From Desulfobacteraceae bacterium (GTDB taxonomy: Bacteria > Desulfobacterota > Desulfobacteria > Desulfobacterales > Desulfosalsimonadaceae), in NCBI GenBank assembly GCA_011389515.1, contig JAABUA010000001.1:53231-117230 (forward strand): 64,000 nucleotides of DNA, written 5' to 3'. The notes under the pieces are model-generated. The model did no database searches. It saw only the letters and a list, made by a program, of their open reading frames with translations, and was not told the origin of the DNA. Made by a program: the position numbers and the translations under genes. Positions 1 through 9,600 of the stretch are shown one piece after another; positions within the stretch are counted from its first letter, which is position 1; each line of letters opens with the position of its first letter.

Positions 1-1531
1 CGGCGATCTTTCGCATGACAGTAAGGCCTTCCACCTGATAATTCTCAATCATTTCCGCAGTGACCTCAAAGGGGTCGTCAAGCGAAATCCCCAGCGTTGC
101 AGGGCTCAACCGCCAGCCACGCTTTGTAAGGTCGGAGCCCCCCACGAGATTCACCGGCGCAATGTAGTCTCCGGGACGCATATAGGCCGCCATGTATTTG
201 GGATTTACATACTTCATGACCACTTCACCGTTCGGGCCTCTGTGGGATCGTGATCCCTCGGGAAACAGCAGGAAGCATTCCCGCATGATGTTTTTAAACA
301 GATCGAAATCCTGCCGGGTGAAATCGCTCATGACCTCCCCGTAATTTTCCGCATCCAGAAAGGCCCTTAGCTCCGTGGCTTTTTCCGGTTTCATCAGGGC
401 CGTATTTCGTTGATGCGCTGCTTCATTCCCATTGACAACAGATGACATGAACGTATCATAATCCAGGGTTTGAATCAGCATCAGGCCCGCATCCGGCAGT
501 TTTATGAGGCAGCGGGTTTTCCGGGCGGTCTGCTGCAATGCCTCGGCCAGGCCTTCGGTGCGGATTGCAGTTGTTTTCTGTGACGGGACGGTCACGAACA
601 GGTTTCCGACGTTTGCGGCCCCGTTTCTCAATACCAGGTTGGAAAACATCCGCGGGCCGACAATGGTGTTGCAGTTTTTGGCAAGATTGTCAAACCCCAG
701 CTTTCTAAGTACGCTCCTAACAAAGTAGGGTCCTAAATAGCCTTCATGATGGCCGATGAAAAAAATCCGGCGGCCGGCAGCCTTGATAGCGGAAGTCCGC
801 CGGAGAATCCGGACCACCTCGGATGAACGAATCTCTTCCGGATCACCGTGCCGAAAGGACACACGCCCGCCGTTTCTGTCCACCAGCACAATATCGATGA
901 CTTGTTTTCGTTCCTGGTATTCAAAGAATTTGTGCCAGAAGGCATTATCGGGCAATACCGGAAATATGCACCGGTTAAAGGAAAACGGTATAGCAAGAAG
1001 CTGTTCGAGCCTGCTTTTGGAAAATTCCCGAAAAAATTTATGCTGCAGCATCTGGTTTTTCTTTTCCGTCAACTTCCATCGTATTTCAGGAAATTCCCTA
1101 TTGGGATCCAGCCCATGGGATGCGGCAAACGCCATAATGTCTTCCATTACCTGGATGGCCTTTTCATTGTGAGGCGCCCGGCGCAGGGAATAGAGCTTTG
1201 CTTTTAAAAATGCGATCAACTCCTGGAAATTCAGGTGATTTTTCCACCCCCGAAAGTTCTGGACAAGACCCTTCAAACCGGGGATTTTAAGCAAAAAAGA
1301 CTGGACCCGGAGGGAAATCCGGTCGGCAGCCGCTGCAAGGCTCGAAAAGAGAGAAAATACCCAGTCGATGATCCGGTAGCGGATTTTATTGCCGTCGATG
1401 TGGGTAACGTATTCCTCAAGCCGCTCCTTGTTTTCGACGAAAAAACGGGGGAGTTCATCAGGGGTATATTTATCTTTTACATCGGCCAGCCATTTGACCA
1501 GCGCGTTTTTGTCCGGCAGTTTCATATGCAT
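1..1531 (-). CDS. PlsC-type acyltransferase-like protein, partial (3' end beyond window)
   Basis: An open frame runs on the minus strand from an ATG at 1531 (alternative ATG at 1525) without a stop to the first base of the window, so at least 510 codons are present and the C-terminus is missing. The N-terminal ~250 residues are charged and helical with no recognised domain. A glycerophosphate-acyltransferase-like core follows: GHHEGYLGP near residue 260, an NTIVGPRMFSN segment, and FPEGSRS near residue 423, the hallmark of PlsC-type enzymes that acylate glycerol-phosphate lipids. The first motif does not fit the usual HX4D catalytic pattern, so activity is uncertain. No clear Shine-Dalgarno is visible. 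It is divergent from the merR-led operon and separated from it by about 400 bp. Confidence 0.7.
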   Translation of the reverse strand, partial: MHMKLPDKNALVKWLADVKDKYTPDELPRFFVENKERLEEYVTHIDGNKIRYRIIDWVFSLFSSLAAAADRISLRVQSFLLKIPGLKGLVQNFRGWKNHLNFQELIAFLKAKLYSLRRAPHNEKAIQVMEDIMAFAASHGLDPNREFPEIRWKLTEKKNQMLQHKFFREFSKSRLEQLLAIPFSFNRCIFPVLPDNAFWHKFFEYQERKQVIDIVLVDRNGGRVSFRHGDPEEIRSSEVVRILRRTSAIKAAGRRIFFIGHHEGYLGPYFVRSVLRKLGFDNLAKNCNTIVGPRMFSNLVLRNGAANVGNLFVTVPSQKTTAIRTEGLAEALQQTARKTRCLIKLPDAGLMLIQTLDYDTFMSSVVNGNEAAHQRNTALMKPEKATELRAFLDAENYGEVMSDFTRQDFDLFKNIMRECFLLFPEGSRSHRGPNGEVVMKYVNPKYMAAYMRPGDYIAPVNLVGGSDLTKRGWRLSPATLGISLDDPFEVTAEMIENYQVEGLTVMRKIA

Positions 1532-1942
1532 AAGGGACGCCCATGAAATTATGCGTTTCTATTTATTTCAGGGCAAAGCCCTAACACTCCCGCGATATTC
1601 CTACCGCGCTGAGCTGCCCTGTTTGCGGTGGCTCGGTGTTGTCCGTAAATATCAGACCCCGTTCAATTCCGCAGCAGATAATATGGTGCAAAGCCACTGG
1701 TGCGTCTATATCATATTTTCGTGGCATAATGGACGGATATCACATTTTCTCGCAAATAGGAAACGCATAATTGGATGAGCGTCCCCTACATTGTTGACAG
1801 GTAAATGATGCGAATTGTTTTTTTCAGGATCGGCACAAACACATAGCGCAGGAAACAGACCCATGGGAAAAACGGCCCCGAAAAGTATGACGTCTCTCCT
1901 GTTTATTTGACAATTACGTAACTGTATGGTTATACTTTGCCC
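1532..1942. other. intergenic spacer between divergent genes
   Basis: About 410 bp with no protein-like frame on either strand. Only the promoter of the MerR gene at its right end is recognisable. Short dyads are present but none is strong enough to call a terminator or riboswitch. Confidence 0.5.
1907..1936 (+). promoter_or_regulatory. promoter of the merR-type operon
   Basis: TTGACA at 1907-1912 and TATACT at 1931-1936 are separated by 18 bp, slightly longer than optimal, as is common at MerR-controlled promoters. The spacer contains the palindrome TTACGTAA, a candidate MerR operator. The -10 box ends only 6 bp before the ATG at 1943, so the expected transcript would start at or next to the initiator codon. 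Confidence 0.6.
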
Positions 1943-2422
1943 ATGATGACATCAACCCATAAAAACCTGCTTCAGATTGGCGAAGTTGCCGCGAGATCGG
2001 GAGCTTCTGTCCGAACCGTGCGGTATTATTTGGAAGAGGGGTTTATCGAGGCCACCTGCAGAAGCCCCGGTGGATTCTTCTTGTTTGCCCCTGAGACTGC
2101 GGAAACGGTATTTTACATTCAAAAATTAAAAAATGCCGGCCTGTCCTTGAAAGACATCAAATCGATATATCAGGCCAGGCGCAGCGGAAAATCAGGGGAA
2201 GAAGCCTCTTCAAAAGTGATGGACATTCTTGAAGAACAAAAGGCCTTGGTGGCGCAAAAAATTCAGGACTTTCAACAGCTGGACGCAGAGATTGAAGCGG
2301 CAATCGAAATTGTCCGCCAGTGCCGCGGCTGCAGCATTCAACCGTCACGGGAAAACTGCATGGCCTGCCGGGTGATCAAGCGCAAAAAGAAACTCCCCCT
2401 GCCCGTTCAGGCGATTTTGTAG
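1943..2422 (+). CDS. MerR-family transcriptional regulator with C-terminal cysteine cluster
   Basis: The first ~75 residues are a typical MerR winged helix (IGEVAARSG...TVRYYLEEG). A coiled-coil dimerisation segment follows (about 90-130), and the tail carries the cysteine-rich sequence CRGCSIQPSRENCMAC, two CxxC pairs that could bind a metal or metalloid. A TTG at 1937 is also in frame, but ATG 1943 (or 1946) fits better because the promoter -10 box ends at 1936; no Shine-Dalgarno is present, so translation may be leaderless. The gene starts the operon running to 10413 and very probably controls it. The ligand is not known; arsenic, mercury or selenium species are guesses from the downstream genes. 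Confidence 0.88.
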   Translation: MMTSTHKNLLQIGEVAARSGASVRTVRYYLEEGFIEATCRSPGGFFLFAPETAETVFYIQKLKNAGLSLKDIKSIYQARRSGKSGEEASSKVMDILEEQKALVAQKIQDFQQLDAEIEAAIEIVRQCRGCSIQPSRENCMACRVIKRKKKLPLPVQAIL

Positions 2423-2442
2423 AACCCGAAGGGATATTATGG

Positions 2443-4614
2443 ATGAATAAAAAAAAAGTGCTTGTGGCCTGTGTTGTCGTTGCCCTGCTGGGTTTGTTTT
2501 TTCTGCTGGACCTGGATCGGTTTTTAACCCTTGATTATCTGCAGGGCAGCCTGGATCGCTTTCACGCCTTTTATGCGGAAAACCGGTTTTTGACCCTTGC
2601 GGTTTTTTTTCTCACCTATGTATTGGTAACTGCCCTGTCCCTGCCGGGAGCCGCGGTCATGACCCTGGCAGGAGGGGCTTTTTTCGGACTGATAACCGGG
2701 GTGATCGTCGTCTCTTTTGCCTCCACCATCGGCGCCACCCTGGCATTCATGGTCGCCCGGTTTCTGCTCAAGGACACCGTTCAGAACCGGTTTGCCGAAA
2801 GGCTCAACGCCATCAATGAAGGGGTTCGCAAGGACGGCGCCTTTTATCTGTTTACGCTGCGTCTGGTACCCGTTTTCCCCTTTTTCCTGATCAACCTGGT
2901 GATGGCTCTGACGCCGATCCGCACCTGGACCTTCTACTGGGTCAGCCAACTCGGGATGCTGGCCGGAACCGTCGTGTACGTAAATGCCGGCACCCAACTG
3001 GCGGGTATTACCACCACTGGTGATCTGCTGTCTTTCAACCTGATCGGCGCATTCGTTCTTCTGGGTCTGTTTCCCTGGATTGCCAGGGCGATCGTCAACC
3101 GGATCCACGCCATGCGGGTATATGGCAGTTGGAAAAAGCCGAAACAATTCGACCGCAACCTGATCGTAATCGGGGCCGGTTCTGCCGGGCTGGTGACCGC
3201 GTATATCGCCGCAACAGTGAATGCCAGCGTCACACTGGTGGAAAAAGGGGCCATGGGCGGCGACTGCCTCAATACCGGCTGCGTGCCGTCCAAGGCGCTG
3301 ATCAAGAGCGCCCGGGTAAACAGCTATATTCAGCGTGCCGCGGATTTCGGGCTCAATACGGGACCGGCGGAAGTCGATTTTGCCCGGGTAATGAGACGCG
3401 TACACAGCGTGATCAAAAAGATCGAACCCCACGATTCGGAGCAGCGGTACAGGGAGTTGGGCGTGGATGTGCGAAAAGGGAATGCCCGGCTGGTATCCCC
3501 CTGGGAAGTGGAGATCCTGGACGCACAGGAAACAACGCGATTGACTGCCCAGAACATCGTCATCGCCACCGGCGGCGAACCCGTGGCCCCTCCCATACCG
3601 GGCCTTGACCAGGTGGCGTACCTCACCTCCGATAACCTGTGGGAACTTACCGAGCTCCCCGATCGGCTGCTGGTTCTCGGCGGCGGCCCCATCGGATGCG
3701 AACTGGCGCAGAGCTTTGCGAAACTCGGCAGCCGGGTCACCCAGGTGGAAATGGCGGACAGGCTGCTGGCCCGCGAGGACACGGAAGCCTCTCAACTGCT
3801 GGCGCAGAACATGATCGCCGACGGTGTTGACCTGCGGCTCGGATACCGGGCAACCGCCTTTGAAAAGGACGACAGCGGCGTTGTTGCGGTAATTGAGAAC
3901 AAGAACGGGCAGGTCCGGATTTCCTGCGATACGGTGCTCGTGGCCCTGGGACGCAAAGGGCACACGGATGGGCTGGGGCTATCCGAGTTGGGCATTGGAC
4001 GAAACCCGAACGGCACGGTTGTGGTTAACGAATACCTGGAAACCCGTTTTCCGAATATACACGCCTGCGGCGACGCAGCCGGCCCCTACCAGTTTACCCA
4101 CACGGCATCCCACCAGGCGTGGTTTGCCGCGGTGAACAGCCTGTTCGGACGGTTCAAAAAGTTCAAGGTGGACTACCGGGTGATTCCCTGGTGCACGTTC
4201 ACCTCTCCGGGAGTCGCCCGGGTGGGCATCAACGAACAGGAAGCAAAGGATAAGGGGATCAATATTGAGGTCACACGCTTCGGGATGGACGAGCTCGACC
4301 GGGCCATTGCCGACGGCACCGAGCAGGGGTTTGTAAAGGTGTTCACCGCGCCGGGTACCGACCGCATCCTGGGCGTCACCATCGTTGGAGAGCATGCCGG
4401 CGATCTCATCGCCGAATACGTCCTGGCCATGAAGCACAAGCTGGGACTGAACAAGATACTGGGCACCATTCATATCTACCCCACCCTGGCCGAAGCCAAC
4501 AAGTCCGCGGCCGGCCAGTGGAAAAAAGCCCATGCACCTGGGCGGCTCCTGGACTGGGTCGGGTGGTATCTTCATCGTAACATCAAGGGGCAATTTCCCC
4601 GGAAAAAAGAATAA
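2443..4614 (+). CDS. TVP38/TMEM64 membrane domain fused to mercuric-reductase-like FAD oxidoreductase
   Basis: This is a two-part protein of 723 residues. Residues ~1-220 are a TVP38/TMEM64 (SNARE-associated, DedA-like) integral membrane domain with several hydrophobic segments. From ~240 a class I pyridine nucleotide-disulfide oxidoreductase follows: FAD fold VIGAGSAGL, redox-active disulfide GGDCLNTGCVPSK near 272-284, NAD(P) fold VLGGGPIGCELAQ, second FAD motif ACGDAAG, and a C-terminal dimer domain ending IHIYPTLAEA. The disulfide spacing is that of MerA and dihydrolipoamide dehydrogenases; there is no N-terminal heavy-metal-binding domain and no C-terminal vicinal cysteine pair, so it is not a classical mercuric reductase. 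Start ATG 2443 has GAAGGG nine bases upstream. It probably reduces a thiol, disulfide or metalloid substrate at the membrane. Confidence 0.9.
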   Translation: MNKKKVLVACVVVALLGLFFLLDLDRFLTLDYLQGSLDRFHAFYAENRFLTLAVFFLTYVLVTALSLPGAAVMTLAGGAFFGLITGVIVVSFASTIGATLAFMVARFLLKDTVQNRFAERLNAINEGVRKDGAFYLFTLRLVPVFPFFLINLVMALTPIRTWTFYWVSQLGMLAGTVVYVNAGTQLAGITTTGDLLSFNLIGAFVLLGLFPWIARAIVNRIHAMRVYGSWKKPKQFDRNLIVIGAGSAGLVTAYIAATVNASVTLVEKGAMGGDCLNTGCVPSKALIKSARVNSYIQRAADFGLNTGPAEVDFARVMRRVHSVIKKIEPHDSEQRYRELGVDVRKGNARLVSPWEVEILDAQETTRLTAQNIVIATGGEPVAPPIPGLDQVAYLTSDNLWELTELPDRLLVLGGGPIGCELAQSFAKLGSRVTQVEMADRLLAREDTEASQLLAQNMIADGVDLRLGYRATAFEKDDSGVVAVIENKNGQVRISCDTVLVALGRKGHTDGLGLSELGIGRNPNGTVVVNEYLETRFPNIHACGDAAGPYQFTHTASHQAWFAAVNSLFGRFKKFKVDYRVIPWCTFTSPGVARVGINEQEAKDKGINIEVTRFGMDELDRAIADGTEQGFVKVFTAPGTDRILGVTIVGEHAGDLIAEYVLAMKHKLGLNKILGTIHIYPTLAEANKSAAGQWKKAHAPGRLLDWVGWYLHRNIKGQFPRKKE

Positions 4615-4635
4615 AAAGGATAAAAGGAGGAAATC

Positions 4636-5847
4636 ATGGCACGACTAAGCGACATGAATGAACCGCAACGATCCCACATTGCCAATCTGCCGTGCCCGCA
4701 TTTTGACAAGACCCCCTGGGCAACCGGGCCGGCACTGTCAAAGCGGCGGGTCGCAATCATCTCGACGGCCGGTCTTCACCGGCGCGGCGACCGCCCTTTT
4801 GCAGGAATGGACGGCGACTACCGCGTCATCCCCGGGGATAACGGCGCCAACGACCTCGTGATGACGCACATTTCCACCAATTTCGACCGGACCGGCTTTC
4901 AGCAGGACACCAACCTGATCTTTCCCATAGACCGGTTGCGGGAGCTGGCCGATGAAGGCATTATCGGCAGCGTGGCCGATTTCCATTATTCCTTTATGGG
5001 GGCGACAGATCCCTCCAACATGGCCTCCCATGCGAAAAATCTCGCCAGTCTCCTTGCCGGGGACAATGTTGATGCAGCATTACTGGTTCCTGTCTGACCG
5101 TTTTGTACGCGCGCCGTGGGCGCGCTTGCGCATTATCTTGAAAACGAGAATATCCCGACCACGCAAATCAGCCTGATATACGAACACACCGAGGCGATCC
5201 GCCCGCCGCGGGCGCTTTGGGTGCCCTTTGAACTGGGACGCCCCTTAGGGGTTCCGGATGATGCTGCGTTTCAGCGAAAAGTGCTTCTGGCCGCCCTTAC
5301 GCTCTTTGAATCAGAAAAAGGGCCCGTGCTGGATGTCTTTCCCGAAGAAGCCCCGACATCTTCCGAAAACACGGCAGAGGAAGACACCTGGGCCTGCCCG
5401 GTTGGCTTTTCCCCGCCCCGGGAGGAGAAAACCGACCTGGAAGATAGTATCCAGGCGCTCATTTGCGAGGTGGCGGAGCTCAGGGCATGGTATGATATCG
5501 GCCTGGAAAAACGCGGCCGTACGGCGATGGCGGACTTTGACCCGGAAACCGCCGCCGGGATACTGTGCGATTATCTTTCCGGAAAAGACATCGGCATCCC
5601 CCAAAAGGAGATATCCCCGGCCGTAGCGCTCCGGCTTGCGGCACAGGATTTGAAATCCTTCTATTTCGAAGCCGCCATATCCCGGCCCGGCGCAAAAGCG
5701 CCGGACAGCAAAACATTTACCAATTGGTACTGGACACAAACCGCTGCCGGACAAATATTAAAAGATATACGGGAAAAATGCGCAAAGGAAGAAGACAAGG
5801 ATCTTCAAATGGCCGGGAAAATGTTTCTCGTCCCCATGGGGCAATAG
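4636..5847 (+). CDS. glycine/sarcosine/betaine reductase-type selenoprotein B, UGA (Sec154) read through
   Basis: Two in-frame halves (4636-5094 and 5098-5847) are separated only by TGA at 5095-5097. Reading TGA as selenocysteine gives 403 continuous residues with the family motif VPV-U-PFCTRAVGAL, i.e. a UxxC redox pair (Sec154, Cys157), as in GrdB and related selenoproteins. The N-half (RVAIISTAGLHRRGDRPF, ADFHYSFMGATDP) and the C-half (TTQISLIYEHTEAIRPPRALWVPFELGRPLG) both match the family, so this is not a nonsense mutation. A hairpin just after the TGA serves as a SECIS candidate. Start ATG 4636 has a perfect AGGAGG. No GrdA or GrdC partner lies nearby, so the substrate is probably not glycine; a reductive step in the surrounding metalloid operon is an inference. 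Confidence 0.9.
5098..5130 (+). promoter_or_regulatory. candidate bacterial SECIS hairpin
   Basis: Directly downstream of the TGA at 5095-5097, GCGCGC (5109-5114) pairs with GCGCGC (5120-5125) around a 5-nt loop CGTGG. The loop begins 17 nt after the stop codon and has a G among its first two bases, both features expected of SelB-binding elements in bacteria. Confidence 0.65.
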
Positions 5848-5895
5848 GGGCTGCGGCGAAACAGCAAAGACAACGGCAAACACATGGAGGTTGAC

Positions 5896-6588
5896 ATGAC
5901 TGACAGCATGCGGCCGCGGGTATTGTTTTTTGATGTCAATGAAACTTTACTGGATCTGGCCGAAGTAAAGGAATCGGTGAGCAGGGCCCTTGAAAATCGC
6001 CCGGAACTGGCGGCACTCTGGTTCCCTACCCTGCTTCATCACTCCCTGGTATCCTCGGCTGCGGAGCAGTTCAGGCCTTTCGGGGAAATCGCCGTTGCCG
6101 CACTGATAATGATAGCGGAAAGCAATGGTATCGACCTTTCCGAGGATAAGGCAAAACAAGCCATACAGCCGATTCTGTCGGCCCCGCCGCACCCGGACGT
6201 CGTTCCTGCACTGCGGCGCCTCCGCAAACAGCATATCCACATGGGCGTGCTGACCAATTCATCGAAGGGGGCTATGGAACAGCAGTTGAAAACGGCGAAT
6301 ATATACGGCCTTTTTGATTTTACGCTCAGCGTGGAAGATTTTGGCATCTACAAGCCGCACTATAAGGTCTATCAGTGGGCCGCAGAAAGCCAAAAAATGC
6401 AGCCGGAAGAATGTATGATGATCGCCGCGCACGGCTGGGATGTGGGAGGGGCGGCATGGGCCGGCATGCGTGCGGCGTTTGTGGCGCGCCCCGGTCAGAG
6501 CCTCTATCCGCTGGCCCCTGTGCCGGAAATCATCGCCGCAGACCTGGAAGATATCGCCGACAGGCTCATCGTGCTGGAGTCACAATAA
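5896..6588 (+). CDS. haloacid dehalogenase type II-like hydrolase
   Basis: This 230-residue HAD-superfamily protein has all four motifs: nucleophile FDVNETLLD near the N-terminus, LTNSS (motif II), KPHYKVYQ (motif III lysine) and AAHGWDVGGAAWAG (motif IV), the last being characteristic of L-2-haloacid dehalogenases. An ATG at 5884 is in frame, but GGAGG at 5886-5890 sits five bases before ATG 5896, so the latter is chosen. It lies 48 bp after the selenoprotein in the same operon. Its true substrate in this context is unknown; it might hydrolyse a carbon-halogen bond or a phosphate ester. Confidence 0.85.
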   Translation: MTDSMRPRVLFFDVNETLLDLAEVKESVSRALENRPELAALWFPTLLHHSLVSSAAEQFRPFGEIAVAALIMIAESNGIDLSEDKAKQAIQPILSAPPHPDVVPALRRLRKQHIHMGVLTNSSKGAMEQQLKTANIYGLFDFTLSVEDFGIYKPHYKVYQWAAESQKMQPEECMMIAAHGWDVGGAAWAGMRAAFVARPGQSLYPLAPVPEIIAADLEDIADRLIVLESQ

Positions 6589-6623
6589 ACCCGAAATCGA
6601 TATGAAAAAGCGATGATCACAAG

Positions 6624-9600
6624 ATGACCAATACCACTCCCCTGAAACATTTTTCGCGCCTTGTTTTCGAAGACACCCCTATATATGTTCATCCGGCCGG
6701 GCCGGACTGGTTTGTGCCCAATGCGGCCGGCGACAGGTTGCTCAATGGCGGCCTGCCGGAACATGGCATGGATATCGCCGGTATCCTTGCATTGCAGCGA
6801 TTTCTTTCTGTTCTCCCGGAACCCCCGCAGGAACAATACAAGGGAAGGCGCGATTACCTTTCGCTGTCGCACTTAGAGGAATGCTGGCTTCACATCACGG
6901 ACCACTGCAACCTGGCGTGCAGGCACTGCCTTTTTTCCTGCTCCCCCCGATGCAAAAGATCGCTTACCATGAATCAGATTGCCCGGACCGTGGATGAGGC
7001 CTACAAGGCCGGCGCCAGGACGTTTTACCTCACGGGCGGCGAGCCCATGATGCATCCGGATTTTGAAAGGATCTGCCGGATGATTGCAAACGGCAAACCA
7101 GACACTGTCCTTGTCATACTCACAAACGGCATGCTGTTGAAAAATTTTTCAGACCTGCTTGCATCACTCCCGAAAGACCGCCTTTTCCTTCAAATCAGCA
7201 TCGACGGAATGGAACAATCCCATGATCATATCCGGGGAAACGGCAGCTTTGCAAAACTTACAGGCATGCTTGGCGACGCAAAAGAACTCGAATGCACAAA
7301 GACCCTGGCCATGGCGGTGCATTCGGGAAATGCCCGGGAGATGGCAGACGTGGTAAAGCTGGCCGGTACATACGGCATCGAAAGCGTTCATTTCCTCTGG
7401 CTCATTACCACCGGCAATGCGGCAAAAGACGGTTTCACAGACCCGGACACGCTATTTCGCAACCTGAAGCAGGCCCAGGCCGCAGCCGAACATACGGGCG
7501 TGGTCATTGATAACCTCAAAAATATGGCCTCCAGGGTATTTTCCCCCGCAAACACCCGTTACGACATGAGCAATGCGGGCTGGCGCTCCATCGCTGTGGG
7601 TCCTGACGGCAATGTGTACCCCACCGCCGCCCTGGTCGGGCAAAAAGCGGCCTCCTGCGGGCATATCCGTGAAGGGATTATCCATGTATGGAAAAACAGC
7701 CCTCACCTGAATTACATCCGCGGACTGTCCGTGATGCAAAGCAGGGCGCTGTCCACGGACCCTTTGCAACTGATCATCGGCGGCGGGGACATGGACCACT
7801 GTTTTTATGCTTCGGGCAGTTACATCGACGGAGATCCCTACCTCCCCCTTTACCGGAGCATGGCCCTCCTGCTGATCCACCGGGAAGCAAACCGGTTGCC
7901 GGATACAGGTGATAATCCGCAGATCCGCCTGAAAATGGGGGATTTGGTGGAACAATGCCGGATGGACGGAACCGGCATTTCCCTCACCCATTCCAATTGT
8001 GTACTGACCGCATCCAATCCGGGCAATCCCATGAAAGTAGCCGCAGCTTTCTACGACACGGCCGCCGGAAAGGTCAACAGGGATATTGCCAATCCCGTGT
8101 GCTATCCCGAAGAGGTCATGGACCACGTCCCGGAAAGCGCCAGAATCCGGTCTTACGGATGTGGCAGCCCGGTTTTGGACGCCGGCCTTAAACCCGGGGA
8201 AACCCTTGTGGATCTGGGTTCAGGCGCCGGCATGGAGTGCTTTATCGCCGCCCGGCAGGTGGGGCGAAATGGATTAGTTTATGGCATCGACATGTCGGAC
8301 CCCATGATTGCACTTGCAGGCCGGCTGAAAAAAGACGTCTGCAAAAACCTTGGCTACGACAATATTCACTTTCTAAAGGGACTCCTGGAAAAAATCCCCC
8401 TGCCGGATAACAGCGTAGACGTGGTGATCTCCAACTGCGTGGTGAACCTGTCGGCAAACAAGCGGAGGACGTTTTCAGAGATTTTCAGGGTTGTCAAACC
8501 CGGCGGCCGGATCATGATATCAGACGTGGTCTGCGACACCCCGGTCCCGCCCCGTATTGCCGGCAATGACAAGCTCCGGGGGGAGTGTCTGTCCGGCGCC
8601 ATGGTACAGCCATACCTTCTTTCCGTTCTGGAATCAGCGGGCTTCACCGATATCCGGATTGAAAAACGTTTTTTTTACCGGCAGGTGGAAAACCACATGT
8701 TTTTCTCCCTCACATACAGCGCAGCCAAACCCGACCCGGACTGTGCAACACTCGTGTATCCCGGCCCGTTTGCCGCGGTTATTACCGATGACGGCAAGGT
8801 CCTGCACCGGGGACTGGCCTCCGAAGGCTTCAAAATTACAGGCAACCGCCCGATAACGCCGGTGATTATGCCCGATGAACAAGGCAATTATGCAACCCCT
8901 GAAAAAGAAAATCCATGTTCCTGCGTCCTTCCCCCGCCGGTTCAAGACGAGGAAAAAAGATCCGGAAGCGCGGCTCTTATACGGCATTCATCCGGCTGCA
9001 TGGTCTGCGCAAAACCCATTGTCTACCTTGACCGGGACACGCCGAAAACGTGCCGATTCTGCTCCGGCACCTTTCATGCCAATGCGGTATGCACGGACGG
9101 TCATTTTTTATGCGACACCTGTCACGGGAGCGGCGTTCTGGATATTGTCCGCCATATCTGCATCACCACCGATCAAACCGACATGATCGCTCTTGCCGAA
9201 ACCATTCGTGCGCATCCTGCTTTTCCGGTCCACGGTCCGGAACATCACTTCATGGTGCCGGGCGTCATCCTGGCCGCCTATCGCAACAGCGGCGGCATCA
9301 TTGCCGACGAAGCCATTATCAACGGGATCAACCGGGGCCAATCCATCCCCGGCGGCACCTGCGCGTTCTGGGGATGCTGCGGTGCGGCCGCCGGCGCAGG
9401 CATTGCCCTTGGCATCATCCTGGGCGTCAACCCGCTGATCGCGGACAAACGCCGTATCGTCCAGCAGGCGGTCGGCGAAATCAGTGCGGCCATAGGGCTT
9501 ACAGAAGCGGCGAGATGCTGCCGCCGCGAAACCCTGACAGTGCTGGAAAAAACCGCAGAGATTTCCAAAGACCTTCTTTCTGTGCCGCTTGCGGCAGACA

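Noticed and set aside
2524..3963. 479-residue frame on the minus strand
   Set aside because: It lies entirely opposite the TVP38-flavoprotein gene, has no family resemblance and is a by-product of codon bias.
5095..5097. in-frame TGA taken as a nonsense mutation
   Set aside because: Both halves are conserved, TGA falls at the family Sec position, and a hairpin follows; selenocysteine is the better reading.
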